Shown one piece after another: positions 35,111 through 43,542 of a stretch of 64,000 nucleotides of DNA; position 1 is the stretch's first letter, and every line of letters starts with the position of its first letter. The DNA lies in assembly GCA_001510275.1 (NCBI GenBank), contig LFEY01000005.1, positions 1 through 64,000 on the forward strand. The letters are read 5' to 3'. The stretch is from Thaumarchaeota archaeon casp-thauma3 (GTDB taxonomy: Archaea > Thermoproteota > Nitrososphaeria > Nitrososphaerales > Nitrosopumilaceae). The position numbers and the translations under genes are program-made. Below the pieces are notes generated by a model. That model was not told the DNA's origin. It made no database searches and saw only the letters and a list, made by a program, of their open reading frames with translations.

Positions 35111-36133
35111 TTGAAAGAAGGATTCATTAGGAATAGATTACGTGCAAGTAGAAAATCAGTAGAGATTTCTATCGAACGTAAAATTGAATCTATTCAAGGT
35201 GAAAAATTTGAATGGATTGATTTACAAAATCCAGATAGAAACGATGTTGAAGAATTAGCCAAAAAATACAATTTCAATAAACTAAACATTGAAGACTGTA
35301 TGACCAAATTTGAACTTCCAAAACTAGACAGTTACAATGATCATTTCTTTGTAATTTTACATTTTTCACCATTATCACAAAAAATAGGAATATCAAAAAA
35401 TAGTCAATTATCCATATTTCTTGGGAAAGATTTCATAGTTACAGTCCATCAAGGAGATCTTAAACCACTAGTTGAATTGGTAGAAATATGTAAAACAAAT
35501 TCAGATCAGCAAAGAAAAAATAGGTTATTAGGAAAATCCTCAGGAGTATTACTTCATGAAATCATAGATGTACTAGTGGATGATCTTTTACATACTTCTA
35601 GAAAAATTATTGCAAATCTAGATGAAATGGAAGATCAAGTATTTGATGAAAAAAAACCAGTAGCAAGAAGTATTGCTTTGCTTAGAAGAGAAATTAACAG
35701 ATTAAGAAGAATAGCTAACCCATTAAAGAAATTTGTATTAGAAATTGCAAAAAACATTAAAAGATTTTCTGAAAGAGAAGACGAGGAACTAGCATTATTT
35801 TTTGATGACATAATTGACCATATAGACAAAGTAATTGAAACATTAGAAGAATCAAGAGAGACTATGGAAATTTACAAAGATACAGACTTTGTGTTAAGTA
35901 CTGAAAAAACAAACAAGGTACTTGCGGTACTAACCATCATCTTCACATTAGCAATTCCATCAACAGTAATTGGAACATTTTATGGAATGAATGTTAATTT
36001 GCCAGGAGGAATTGGAGATAGTTCAATTATCTTAGGTCCATTTACAACTTTTATAATTATTATTCTAGCATCAGCAATTCCTGCAATCATGATGTTTATA
36101 TATTTCAAAAAACTAGGCTGGATTAGTAGTTAA
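35111..36133 (+). CDS. corA: CorA-family magnesium/cobalt channel
   Basis: A 340-residue CorA-type divalent cation channel. The large cytoplasmic domain (LEKLNIEDCMTKFELPKLDSY-like segment and long helices) is followed by two membrane helices near the C-terminus, with the signature YGMNVNLPGG at the end of the first. It imports Mg2+ as a pentamer gated by cytoplasmic Mg2+. The start is TTG at 35111. It lies between the two SGRGT genes. Confidence 0.93.
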   Translation: MKEGFIRNRLRASRKSVEISIERKIESIQGEKFEWIDLQNPDRNDVEELAKKYNFNKLNIEDCMTKFELPKLDSYNDHFFVILHFSPLSQKIGISKNSQLSIFLGKDFIVTVHQGDLKPLVELVEICKTNSDQQRKNRLLGKSSGVLLHEIIDVLVDDLLHTSRKIIANLDEMEDQVFDEKKPVARSIALLRREINRLRRIANPLKKFVLEIAKNIKRFSEREDEELALFFDDIIDHIDKVIETLEESRETMEIYKDTDFVLSTEKTNKVLAVLTIIFTLAIPSTVIGTFYGMNVNLPGGIGDSSIILGPFTTFIIIILASAIPAIMMFIYFKKLGWISS

Positions 36134-36220
36134 AACAAAGATTATTCCAGAGTCTTTCATGATCTTCTTTTCATTAGAAATAATGAGCTTAGATAAATAC
36201 CAGTGAATTTAACGTAATTT

Positions 36221-36484
36221 ATGGTTAAAATAAGAGTACGTTCCGGCAGAGGTACTAAAATTATCGAAGTTGATGCTGATGCTGCAAAATGGACTGGTGA
36301 CGAATTTAAACAAATTCAAGCCGCAAGAAAAGCAGCCGCAGGTAACGTAAGAATATCCTCAGGTAGAGGAACCGGTACAAGAAAATTAAGTGATACACCT
36401 GAACCAAAAGCAAGACCTGATACAAAAGGAATGACCAGAAGTACAGGTAGAGGTACAGGTTCTAGAAAAAGCACAGGCAAATAG
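36221..36484 (+). CDS. SGRGT-repeat basic protein, copy 2
   Basis: An 87-residue basic protein, paralogous to that at 34345-34599: it shares KIRVRSGRGTKIIEVD, the DAAKWTG..F..IQAARKAA helix and PEPKARPDTKGM. It also has three (S/T)GRGT motifs, and a more Lys/Arg/Ser-rich end (GTGSRKSTGK). The pI is very high. Short N-terminal beta strand, helix, then flexible Gly/Arg tails suggest a nucleic-acid-binding protein. It is monocistronic and faces the transaldolase gene convergently. Confidence 0.75.
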   Translation: MVKIRVRSGRGTKIIEVDADAAKWTGDEFKQIQAARKAAAGNVRISSGRGTGTRKLSDTPEPKARPDTKGMTRSTGRGTGSRKSTGK

Positions 36485-36536
36485 TCATTTTATTTTAAAA
36501 AAACCTTATTTTTTAATTAGTTTTTGTTAGATTATA

Positions 36537-37202
36537 CTATATTTTGATATCAGGATTTCCAGCTTTGAGTTTTTCCCAATCTGCAAGGAAATTTTCTAGA
36601 CCAATTTTTGTCAATGGATGTTGTATCATTTTATCTAAAATAGCAGGAGGTAAAGTTACAACATCTGCTCCAATTTTTGCAGCATCAATTACATGTATTG
36701 GATGACGAATACTTGCAACAAGTATTTGAGTTCCAAAATCATAATTAGAAAATATTTCTTTGATTTCTTTAATTAAATGCATTCCATCTTGGCCAATATC
36801 ATCTAGTCGTCCAATAAATGGACTAACATATTTTGCGCCAGATTTTGCAGCAAGCAAAGCTTGATTTGGAGAAAATATCAATGTAACATTTACAGGAATT
36901 CCTTCTGATGAAAGTGATTTGCATGCTTTCAAGCCAGCAGGGGTCATAGGAACTTTAACGACAACATTATCTCCATATTCGCGAAGACGTTTACCTTCTT
37001 CTATCATTCCAGAATATTCTGTACTTACAACTTCTAAACTCACATCACCTTTGATGATTTTTGTGATCTCTTTCATTGCATCTTTAGGATTGCCTTTTTC
37101 TTTTGACATCAAAGAAGGATTAGTTGTTATTCCATCTAGTAATCCCATATCATTAAATTTTCTAATAGATTCCAGATTAGCAGTGTCAAGAAAAATCTTC
37201 AT
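36537..37202 (-). CDS. tal: Transaldolase (small, fructose-6-phosphate-aldolase type)
   Basis: A 221-residue TIM-barrel aldolase of the TalC/FSA group. The start MKIFLDTANLESIRKF, the DGITTNPSLMSKE block, the Schiff-base lysine in VVVKVPMTPAGLKA, and SPFIGRLDDIG support the call. It transfers a dihydroxyacetone unit between sugar phosphates in the non-oxidative pentose phosphate pathway. It is the last gene of a minus-strand operon after the two transketolase subunits, overlapping the previous one by 4 bases. Confidence 0.93.
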   Translation of the reverse strand: MKIFLDTANLESIRKFNDMGLLDGITTNPSLMSKEKGNPKDAMKEITKIIKGDVSLEVVSTEYSGMIEEGKRLREYGDNVVVKVPMTPAGLKACKSLSSEGIPVNVTLIFSPNQALLAAKSGAKYVSPFIGRLDDIGQDGMHLIKEIKEIFSNYDFGTQILVASIRHPIHVIDAAKIGADVVTLPPAILDKMIQHPLTKIGLENFLADWEKLKAGNPDIKI

Positions 37203-38173
37203 AGTTTTTTGCTCCTAATTTCTTTGACTTGTTTTGCCATATTAAAAGATGTTATTCCATGCTTCTCTAAGAGTAAAGGAACTTCATCATCTCTAGCTGA
37301 TTCTCCAAACATATCTTGAGCCCCAATTCTCTTTATTGGTACAGGGTATGATTCAGAAACAGATTCTGCAACAGCAGAACCCATACCACCAAAAATATTG
37401 TGCTCCTCAGTTGTAACTATACAACCTGTTTCTCTTGCTGCTTTTTCTAAAATTTCATTGTCAATTGGTTTTATTGAAAACATATCCAAAACTCTACATG
37501 AGATACCTTCTTGATGTAATGACTCAGCTGCATCTAAAGCCATCTTAACAGTAATTCCACATGCTGCAATGGTGCAATCAGAACCATCTCTTAGAGTAAT
37601 TCCTTTTCCAATTTGAAAATCTTGAGACTCTAAATGGACTATAGGAGTTTTTGATCTTGCCATTCTCATGTAAAATGGACCATATTCAGTTGCCATTAAA
37701 TGAGTTAATTTAGAAACTGAAATTGTATCAGCTGGAATAAAAACTCGGAAATTAGGAATAACTCGCATTATTGCAATGTCCTCAATTTGTTGATGTGAAC
37801 CTCCATCAGGTCCAACAGATAAACCTCCATGAGATACGACTAATTTCACATTAAGACCTTTTTTTCCTTGTGGAGAGGGATAAGCTATATTATTTCGAAT
37901 TTGATCAACTGCTCTTCCTGGCAAAAATATTGCATAAGTACTAGCAAAAGAGATTTTTCCAGATGCTGCCAATCCAGCAGAAACAGTAACAAGATTTCCT
38001 TCAGCAATACCTACATTGAAAAATCGATCAGGGAATTCTTTCCCAAAACTAGAGGTCTTCAACGAATCAGTTGTATCTGCACCTAAAACTACAACATTTG
38101 GATTATCTTTTCCAACTTGAATCAAAGCTTTGGAATATTCTGAACGCATATCAGTCATTATTGGTTCATTCAA
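37199..38173 (-). CDS. tktB: Transketolase C-terminal subunit
   Basis: A 324-residue protein with the pyrimidine-binding and C-terminal domains of transketolase: RSEYSKALIQVGKDNP, DRFFNVGIAEGNLVTVSAGLA (the cofactor-activating Glu), SHGGLSVGPDGGSHQ and TTEEHNIFGGMGSAVAE. Split transketolases are normal in archaea. It overlaps its partner's gene and the transaldolase gene by 4 bases on either side, so equimolar production is likely. It works with the N-terminal subunit at 38170-39846. Confidence 0.95.
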   Translation of the reverse strand: MNEPIMTDMRSEYSKALIQVGKDNPNVVVLGADTTDSLKTSSFGKEFPDRFFNVGIAEGNLVTVSAGLAASGKISFASTYAIFLPGRAVDQIRNNIAYPSPQGKKGLNVKLVVSHGGLSVGPDGGSHQQIEDIAIMRVIPNFRVFIPADTISVSKLTHLMATEYGPFYMRMARSKTPIVHLESQDFQIGKGITLRDGSDCTIAACGITVKMALDAAESLHQEGISCRVLDMFSIKPIDNEILEKAARETGCIVTTEEHNIFGGMGSAVAESVSESYPVPIKRIGAQDMFGESARDDEVPLLLEKHGITSFNMAKQVKEIRSKKL

Positions 38174-39846
38174 ATGTATCCTGCCTCCTGTGCAATTTTT
38201 TTAATTTGTTCTTGTTTTTCTCCTACAACATGCAAACCAATCCATTTGTTTACTAAATCGGTTCCACCTAACTCGTGAGCTTTATCAAGTAGAATACGTC
38301 TTCTAGATTTTAAAACCTCATTTCTAAAGTCTCTAATTGCTATTCGTACATCTTGCTGTCCAACTATAGCACCGCCTCCAACAAAGACACGTGCACCATC
38401 TGCAAATATGGATCCAATATTTTCAAGATTTACTCCTCCATCAGCCTCAATATAGCCTGAAAAATTGTTTTCTTTTAGAATAGAATTCAACCTAGTTATC
38501 TTTACGTGTGTTTCTTCAATGTATTTCTGACCAGATTTTCCAGGAACTACAGACATTACAATTAGTTGATCAAGTGAAGGTAAGAATTTGTAAGACCATT
38601 CAGGTAATTCAGTATCAGGATTTATTGCAAATCCCACACCAATTTGATTTTGTTTTAGTAAATCATGAATTTCTCCAAAACTAGATTCATCAGTTACTTC
38701 AGCATGAACAGTAATAATGTCACTACCTGCATCAATGTAGTCTCTAACATGTTTTACAGGTTCATTTATCATCAAGTGTGAATCAAATGGAATTATAGTA
38801 AGAGGTCTTAGTTCTTTGATTTTGTTATGATCAAAAGTTTTGGTTGGAACAAATTGACCATCCATTACATCAAGATGAATATAATCAGATCTGCCAGAAA
38901 CACATCTTTTAACTTCATTTTCCAGATTTGCCATATCACCTGCAATAATAGATGGTGCAATCATGAATTGTGAATCCAATTCATGATTAATTATAGGAAC
39001 TACATCAGAGTCAGGAGCTTTTCCATGCCATTGTGGATTATCTTCCATATGTTCTATGGATTTACCCTTAACTGTTCTTGATATTATCATAGTAGGTATT
39101 CCTTTTGTTGCATTTGCTTTTGCAATGGCAGCATCAATTTGTTCAATTCTATGTCCATCAATTTCAATGACATTCCAACCAAAGGATCTCCATTTATCAC
39201 CAGTCTTCCAACGTGAAGCATCTTTCCACATTTCAGAAAGATCATCACCTTCTAATTTTTCATCTAGTGGCATTATTTGTTCAGTGTAGGAATCTTGTTG
39301 AATGAAATTTCTATCAAGAAAAGCAGTAAGATTGTCAACTTTGTATTTTGCAGCAGTCATAGCAGCTTCCCAAATTTGACCCTCATCTGACTCTCCATCT
39401 CCAATGATTGTGTAAACATGATGATCTTTTGAATTAATTTTTGCTGCAAGTGCAATTCCCACAGAATAAGATAATCCCGTGCCTAAAGATCCACCACAGA
39501 ATTCCACACCAGGACATTTTAGGTCAGGATGCCCCTGTAATCTACTACCAAATTTTCGTAGAGTTTCAAGTTCAGATTCTGGAAAATATCCTGCAACTGC
39601 CATGTTTGAAAATAAACCAGGAGCAGCATGACCTTTAGATAAAACTAAGCGATCTCTGTCTTCCCATTGAGGATTATTAGGATCAAATTTTAGATATTTG
39701 TAAAATAAACAGCCTAAAATTTCTGCCATAGAGAAAGAACCTCCAGGATGACCTGAACCAGCAATATTAGTTGCCTTAATCACTAACTTACGTGCTCTGA
39801 GAATATTTTTCTTAATTTGATAATAATTTAGTCCCATCTTGATCAT
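38170..39846 (-). CDS. Transketolase N-terminal subunit fused to ribulose-phosphate 3-epimerase
   Basis: A 558-residue fusion. Residues 1-285 are the thiamine-diphosphate-binding subunit of a split transketolase: GSGHPGGSFSMAEIL, SKGHAAPGLF, GDGESDEGQIWEAA (150-163) and WHGKAPDSD (273-281). Residues 292-515 are a complete ribulose-phosphate 3-epimerase TIM barrel: IAPSIIAGD, HLDVMDGQFVP (324-334), DSHLMI, VVPGKSGQK and the catalytic Asp in EADGGV (469). About 43 helical residues follow. The epimerase supplies xylulose-5-phosphate, the donor substrate of transketolase, so fusing them joins consecutive steps. Start ATG 39846 or 39837. First gene of the tkt/rpe-tktB-tal operon. Confidence 0.93.
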   Translation of the reverse strand: MIKMGLNYYQIKKNILRARKLVIKATNIAGSGHPGGSFSMAEILGCLFYKYLKFDPNNPQWEDRDRLVLSKGHAAPGLFSNMAVAGYFPESELETLRKFGSRLQGHPDLKCPGVEFCGGSLGTGLSYSVGIALAAKINSKDHHVYTIIGDGESDEGQIWEAAMTAAKYKVDNLTAFLDRNFIQQDSYTEQIMPLDEKLEGDDLSEMWKDASRWKTGDKWRSFGWNVIEIDGHRIEQIDAAIAKANATKGIPTMIISRTVKGKSIEHMEDNPQWHGKAPDSDVVPIINHELDSQFMIAPSIIAGDMANLENEVKRCVSGRSDYIHLDVMDGQFVPTKTFDHNKIKELRPLTIIPFDSHLMINEPVKHVRDYIDAGSDIITVHAEVTDESSFGEIHDLLKQNQIGVGFAINPDTELPEWSYKFLPSLDQLIVMSVVPGKSGQKYIEETHVKITRLNSILKENNFSGYIEADGGVNLENIGSIFADGARVFVGGGAIVGQQDVRIAIRDFRNEVLKSRRRILLDKAHELGGTDLVNKWIGLHVVGEKQEQIKKIAQEAGYI

Positions 39847-39982
39847 TATCTTTGTAAATTTAATAAAAATCTACTTTTGTTACTCTAACGCTAATTGCAA
39901 AATTACAGGAGCTCAAAAACTCGAAGCCTTTAAGGAAAAACTCAGTCTAGTGACCAGTTTAGAGTACTTTTTGAGGATTTTC

Positions 39983-40231
39983 TTATTTTGCAATGACTTC
40001 CTCTAGTATCTCAATGAATATGTTATCAGGATTTTTTGCAAAGATTTGCGTTTCATAACTTCTACATGCATTGGCAGGAACATCCTTGTTTGAGCCTACC
40101 TGAATGGCTTCAATTTGAGACTTTATGAGAACCATGACTTTGTCTAATGTTTTATCGCCTGCACATAGATTAAATTTTATGAGATACTTTTCAGTCCCAA
40201 TTTTTATTTTAGATTGAATGTATGCCGAAGG
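39983..40231 (-). CDS. Small protein of unknown function lacking a clear start
   Basis: About 80 residues of convincing coding sequence (KIKIGTEKYLIKFNLCAGDK, KVMVLIKSQIEAIQVGSNK, CRSYETQIFAKNPDN, then FIEILEEVIAK and stop). The frame stays open far upstream, but from about 40235 on it is antisense to a TPR gene and no longer protein-like. No ATG, GTG or TTG exists in frame near the point where similarity-like sequence begins (between 40200 and 40240); only ATT or ATA codons are there. The gene appears 5'-truncated or frameshifted where it meets the divergent TPR gene. No family recognised. Confidence 0.5.
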   Translation of the reverse strand, partial: PSAYIQSKIKIGTEKYLIKFNLCAGDKTLDKVMVLIKSQIEAIQVGSNKDVPANACRSYETQIFAKNPDNIFIEILEEVIAK

Positions 40232-40376
40232 CTCATAGGATAGTTTTTTCTCTTTTGGTTTTGCTTCAGTTCCAGAATGGGTTAAAAATACTGCAAAGTG
40301 GTATGGTGATGGAAAAATTTCAGAGGTAGAATTTCTGAATGCGATAAAATACCTAATTAATAATGGAATTCTAAAT

Positions 40377-40994
40377 GTGGAGCAAAAAATCACTATTCCA
40401 AAAATAGAACCAGATGATACAAAACAAGAGTTAATTGAACGTGGTGTAGAATTACTTGAATTAAAAAACAATGCTGCTGCACTAGAATTTTTCAATAAAG
40501 CACTGGAAAAAGATCCATCAGATGTAAAAGCATTAGTAGACAAAGGAATTGTTCTTGCAAGACAAGGACATTACAAAGATGCAAGAGCATTATTTGACAA
40601 GGCAATAGAGATTTCAGAATCAAAGGGGGATGTAAGTTTCAAGGCAGTAGCTAATGCAGGAATTGTACTATCAATTTTTGGAGATCCAAACGAGGCAATA
40701 AAATATTTTGACAGAGTTTTAGATAACGAAGAGAAGGTAAAACAAGAGACATTACTTGCAGTATTAACTAACAAGGGAGTTACTTTATTGCAACAAGGAA
40801 AATATGAAGAATCGCTTCCATATTTTGATAGGGTATTGGAAATAGAACCTGATCGAATTGGTGGACTAGTAAATAAGGCAAATGCATTGCAGGAACTAAA
40901 CAGAACAGATGAAGCATTTCCATTATTTATAAAAGCACATCAGTTAACAAAGGAACCACTTAGCTGGAAGCCAACGTTCATAATAATTAAATGA
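40377..40994 (+). CDS. TPR-repeat protein with disrupted N-terminus
   Basis: From GTG 40377, 205 residues with about five tetratricopeptide repeats (for example AALEFFNKALEKDPSDVKAL, EAIKYFDRVLDNEEKV, ESLPYFDRVLEIEPDRIGGL), a scaffold for protein-protein contact. Coding sequence clearly continues upstream in the same frame to 40239: VPEWVKNTAKWYGDGKIS followed by EVEFLNAIKYLINNGIL is the thaumarchaeal IPxWVKNNA repeat also seen in the surface protein at 8983-11925. It is preceded by FFSFGFAS, which looks like the end of a signal peptide. That part has no start codon and a TAG at 40236. A different frame starts ATG 40223 with MPKAHRIVFSLLVLLQ, a good signal-peptide start, suggesting a frameshift. 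Probably an exported protein in the intact form. Confidence 0.75.
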   Translation: MEQKITIPKIEPDDTKQELIERGVELLELKNNAAALEFFNKALEKDPSDVKALVDKGIVLARQGHYKDARALFDKAIEISESKGDVSFKAVANAGIVLSIFGDPNEAIKYFDRVLDNEEKVKQETLLAVLTNKGVTLLQQGKYEESLPYFDRVLEIEPDRIGGLVNKANALQELNRTDEAFPLFIKAHQLTKEPLSWKPTFIIIK

Positions 40995-41353
40995 GAATTA
41001 AGAGAAATACATGTGAGGTAAACCCATTTTTTCTTTCTAAAATAACCATATAGAGATAGTCTATCACTACCATAGATTCTAAATTCTAATGGATTATTGG
41101 TAATCTGTAATGGAATAATTGTTTGTTTTTCTAAATAATATTACATCTATTCCATTCTTTTTGCATTTTATTTGGTACATGAATCACTCATTGAATGATC
41201 ATTAATGATCTTCTGGGTATTGTGTAATAGACCTTGATCAATGACTAAATACTAGATTTACCTATAGAAATACATGAAATTAGCCGCTAGATTATCGGTT
41301 AACGTTAGAATTACTTCTGTAAAATTTTAATTTGATCGCCACTAAAGGATATT
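40995..41353. other. Gene-free AT-rich spacer of 359 bases
   Basis: No convincing frame on either strand. Visible structures: a 14-base perfect palindrome GATCATTAATGATC at 41197-41210, a 9-base inverted repeat (AATGGAATA at 41109-41117, TATTCCATT at 41148-41156), and a near-direct repeat of TAATGGATTATTGG and TAATGGAATAATTG around 41087-41123. It may hold a promoter, an unrecognised small RNA, or be remnant sequence. Confidence 0.4.
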
Positions 41354-41731
41354 ATGGAAATTAAAGAAAATATTCCGATTGTAGTTTTTGACAATCAATG
41401 TTACTTGTGTGTAAAATTTGCTAAATTTGTTGATTTTATCGCAAGAGGTCAAATAACAATGATAGGTCATTATTCAGATTTTGGAACAAAGATAAGAAAT
41501 GAAATTCTAGATGAATCTGCATTAGATATGTTTTGGTTTATTGATAAAAAAAGAGCATATGGAGGAAGGGCAGCACTATTTCCATTAGTAAAATCAATTT
41601 TTTCTAAAAAAACAAAAAATTCATCTACTATGAGAATTGATGAGTATTGTAAACAAGATTGTAAAACTGTTAAAGAGGTTTTTTTGAGATCATTAAGTCT
41701 TCTTACAAATAGCAAAAAAATAGATATCTAG
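41354..41731 (+). CDS. DCC-family (DUF393) thiol-disulfide-like protein
   Basis: A 125-residue protein whose N-terminus VVFDNQCYLCVKFAKFVDF carries the CxxC of the DCC (DUF393) family, usually written FDGxCxxC. The family is thought to have a thioredoxin-like fold and reducing activity, but substrates are unknown. Here Asn replaces the usual Gly. A second Cys pair lies in DEYCKQDCKTVKEVF. It has its own promoter region in the long spacer. Confidence 0.72.
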   Translation: MEIKENIPIVVFDNQCYLCVKFAKFVDFIARGQITMIGHYSDFGTKIRNEILDESALDMFWFIDKKRAYGGRAALFPLVKSIFSKKTKNSSTMRIDEYCKQDCKTVKEVFLRSLSLLTNSKKIDI

Positions 41732-41768
41732 TAAATCTAAATATGACTTTAAAACCCAGTCATTTAAT

Positions 41769-43238
41769 ATGAAGATAAAAATTGATTCTACAAAAAAGAA
41801 AACAGAACTTCTTTGTGGATTTGTATTAGAAAATTCAAACAAAGTTCTAGGATTAGGAAAATTTGACGTTAAAACATCCTCAGTAATCAACCAGTCTCTA
41901 AAAGATTTAGAAGGGAAATTAGGAAGGTTAACCATAATTCCAAGTCCAGGAAAAAACTATGCACAAAGAATTCTACTTGCAGGGCTAGGAAAAAAGGAGA
42001 ATTTAACAAAAGATACTATCAGGTTTGTCTCAGGTAAAATTGCACAAAAAGCAAGGGAGTTAAAACTAAAAGAATTTTCAATAATCACACCCCCAAATTT
42101 TGTGTTTGATCAAATTTCATCAGTTTCTCAAATTGTAGAAGGTTCTAAGATGGCTCTTTACAAATTTGATAAATTTAAAGCAGAAAAAGCAAACAACTCA
42201 CCAGATCTAACAATCATAGTTTCTAAATCAAATAAAATTTCACAAATAATCAAAACATCTGAAATTGTTGCAGAGGGTGTAATATTTACAAAAAGTATTG
42301 CAAATTTACCTCCAAACGAATGTACTCCAACAACATTGGCAAATTTTGCAAAAACAATTTCCAAAAAGAACAAAATAAAATGTAATATAATTTCTAAACT
42401 TGAATTGAAAAAGAGAGGCTTTGGTGGAATTACAGCAGTAGGAAAAGGAAGTAAAAATGAACCTAAGTTAATTATTTTAGAACATAATCGTGGACCAAGA
42501 AACGAAAAACCAATTGTTCTAGTTGGCAAGGCAGTAACATTTGACACAGGAGGGATTTCGTTAAAGCCAGGAGATAAGATGGATGAGATGAAGTTTGACA
42601 AATGTGGTGGTTGTACAGTTCTTGGAATAATGAAAGCAGTTTCAGAATTAAAACTACCAATTAATGTTATAGGGATTGTTCCATCAGTTGAAAATATGCC
42701 TGGCGGAGAATCATACAGACCAGGGGACATCATAAAGTTATACAATGGAAAAACTGCAGAGATTCTAAATACAGATGCGGAAGGGAGATTGATTTTGGCT
42801 GATGCATTAGCATATGGAGAAAAACAATATTCACCAAAAGCAATTATTGATTTTGCAACTTTAACTGGAGCGTGTATTATAGCATTAGGTACTAACATAG
42901 CAGGAATTGTATCAAACAACGAAAAACTAACAAAGAAAATCAATGAATCTTCTAAAAGAACTACAGAAGAAGTTTGGGAACTTCCATTAAATCAAGATTT
43001 TATGGACATGATAAAATCAGATGTTGCAGATATGAAAAATGTTGGAATAGGCAGAGCAGCAGGAACCATTACTGCTGCAGCATTTTTGAGAAATGCTATT
43101 GAAAATACCCCATGGATACATATTGACATTGCAGGAGTTGCATGGACACAAATAGCTACAAAAGAAAAAGCATACAATCCAAAAGGAGCTACGGGTTTTG
43201 GTGTAAGATTGATTTTAGATTATTTACAAAATTTGTAG
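41769..43238 (+). CDS. pepA: Leucyl aminopeptidase (M17 family)
   Basis: A 489-residue zinc/manganese exopeptidase releasing N-terminal residues from peptides. The catalytic C-terminal domain shows GKAVTFDTGGISLKPGDKMD with metal ligands, MKFDKCGGCTVLG and the signature NTDAEGRLILADAL. The N-terminal ~160 residues are the usual macro-domain-like part. Active enzymes are hexamers. It follows the DCC gene by 37 bases, possibly sharing its transcript. Confidence 0.95.
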   Translation: MKIKIDSTKKKTELLCGFVLENSNKVLGLGKFDVKTSSVINQSLKDLEGKLGRLTIIPSPGKNYAQRILLAGLGKKENLTKDTIRFVSGKIAQKARELKLKEFSIITPPNFVFDQISSVSQIVEGSKMALYKFDKFKAEKANNSPDLTIIVSKSNKISQIIKTSEIVAEGVIFTKSIANLPPNECTPTTLANFAKTISKKNKIKCNIISKLELKKRGFGGITAVGKGSKNEPKLIILEHNRGPRNEKPIVLVGKAVTFDTGGISLKPGDKMDEMKFDKCGGCTVLGIMKAVSELKLPINVIGIVPSVENMPGGESYRPGDIIKLYNGKTAEILNTDAEGRLILADALAYGEKQYSPKAIIDFATLTGACIIALGTNIAGIVSNNEKLTKKINESSKRTTEEVWELPLNQDFMDMIKSDVADMKNVGIGRAAGTITAAAFLRNAIENTPWIHIDIAGVAWTQIATKEKAYNPKGATGFGVRLILDYLQNL

Positions 43239-43240
43239 AA

Positions 43241-43369
43241 TTAGTATCCTCTACTATTTCTATCAGATTTACCAACATTTGGATTTCTAAAACCATGTTT
43301 TTCCATCATATGATTAAGAAATCTAACATCATCAGAAAATGATTCTCCACATACAGTACAATTTGACAT
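43241..43369 (-). CDS. 42-residue C2H2 zinc-finger mini-protein
   Basis: An ATG frame (start 43369) encodes 42 residues beginning MSNCTVCGESFSDDVRFLNH and continuing MMEKHGF. The spacing C4-x2-C7-x12-H20-x4-H25 is that of a classic C2H2 zinc finger, with Phe and Leu at the usual core positions. The tail is basic and Asn/Ser-rich (NPNVGKSDRNSRGY). It is convergent with pepA (2-base gap). Single C2H2 fingers of this size occur across archaea and can bind DNA, RNA or protein. Too short for most gene finders. Confidence 0.65.
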   Translation of the reverse strand: MSNCTVCGESFSDDVRFLNHMMEKHGFRNPNVGKSDRNSRGY

Positions 43370-43429
43370 TAAGATCATAATCAAACCAATTAATTGAATA
43401 TTAAAAGATTTGATTGAAAGTTAGAAAAT

Positions 43430-43542
43430 GCCAGCACTGTTGCTTCCCAAGGGCTCTCGCATCTTAGTAGCACAACAGCGACGTCAGGTTTGACTTCCAA
43501 GTTCGGAATGGGATTGGGTCGCGCCCTAACGCTATGGCCGGC
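43430..43542 (-). rRNA. rrf: 5S ribosomal RNA
   Basis: On the minus strand the sequence starts GCCGGCCATAGCGTTAGGG and contains the conserved 5S core CCCAATCCCATTCCGAACTT, GGAAGTCAAACCTGACGTC and GTACTAAGATG-like helix, ending GTGCTGGC. The terminal helix GCCGGC/GCTGGC closes it. Exact ends may be a few bases wider. No 16S or 23S gene is adjacent, so the 5S gene is unlinked, as in other thaumarchaea. Confidence 0.93.

Noticed and set aside
40240-40543. The upstream extension of the minus-strand frame 39983-40543
   Set aside because: The part beyond about 40235 is antisense to TPR coding sequence and has shadow-like composition (Ser/Phe-rich). Only the 39983-40231 part looks protein-coding.
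41197-41210. Perfect palindrome GATCATTAATGATC as a replication or recombination site
   Set aside because: Only one copy and no associated gene or repeat family; in AT-rich DNA it may be chance. Kept only as a note on the spacer.
42158-42943. A 261-codon open frame on the minus strand inside the leucyl aminopeptidase gene
   Set aside because: It is antisense to a fully convincing M17 protein, its composition is hydrophobic and Pro/Ser-rich in the manner of reverse-strand shadows, and it has no recognisable motif.
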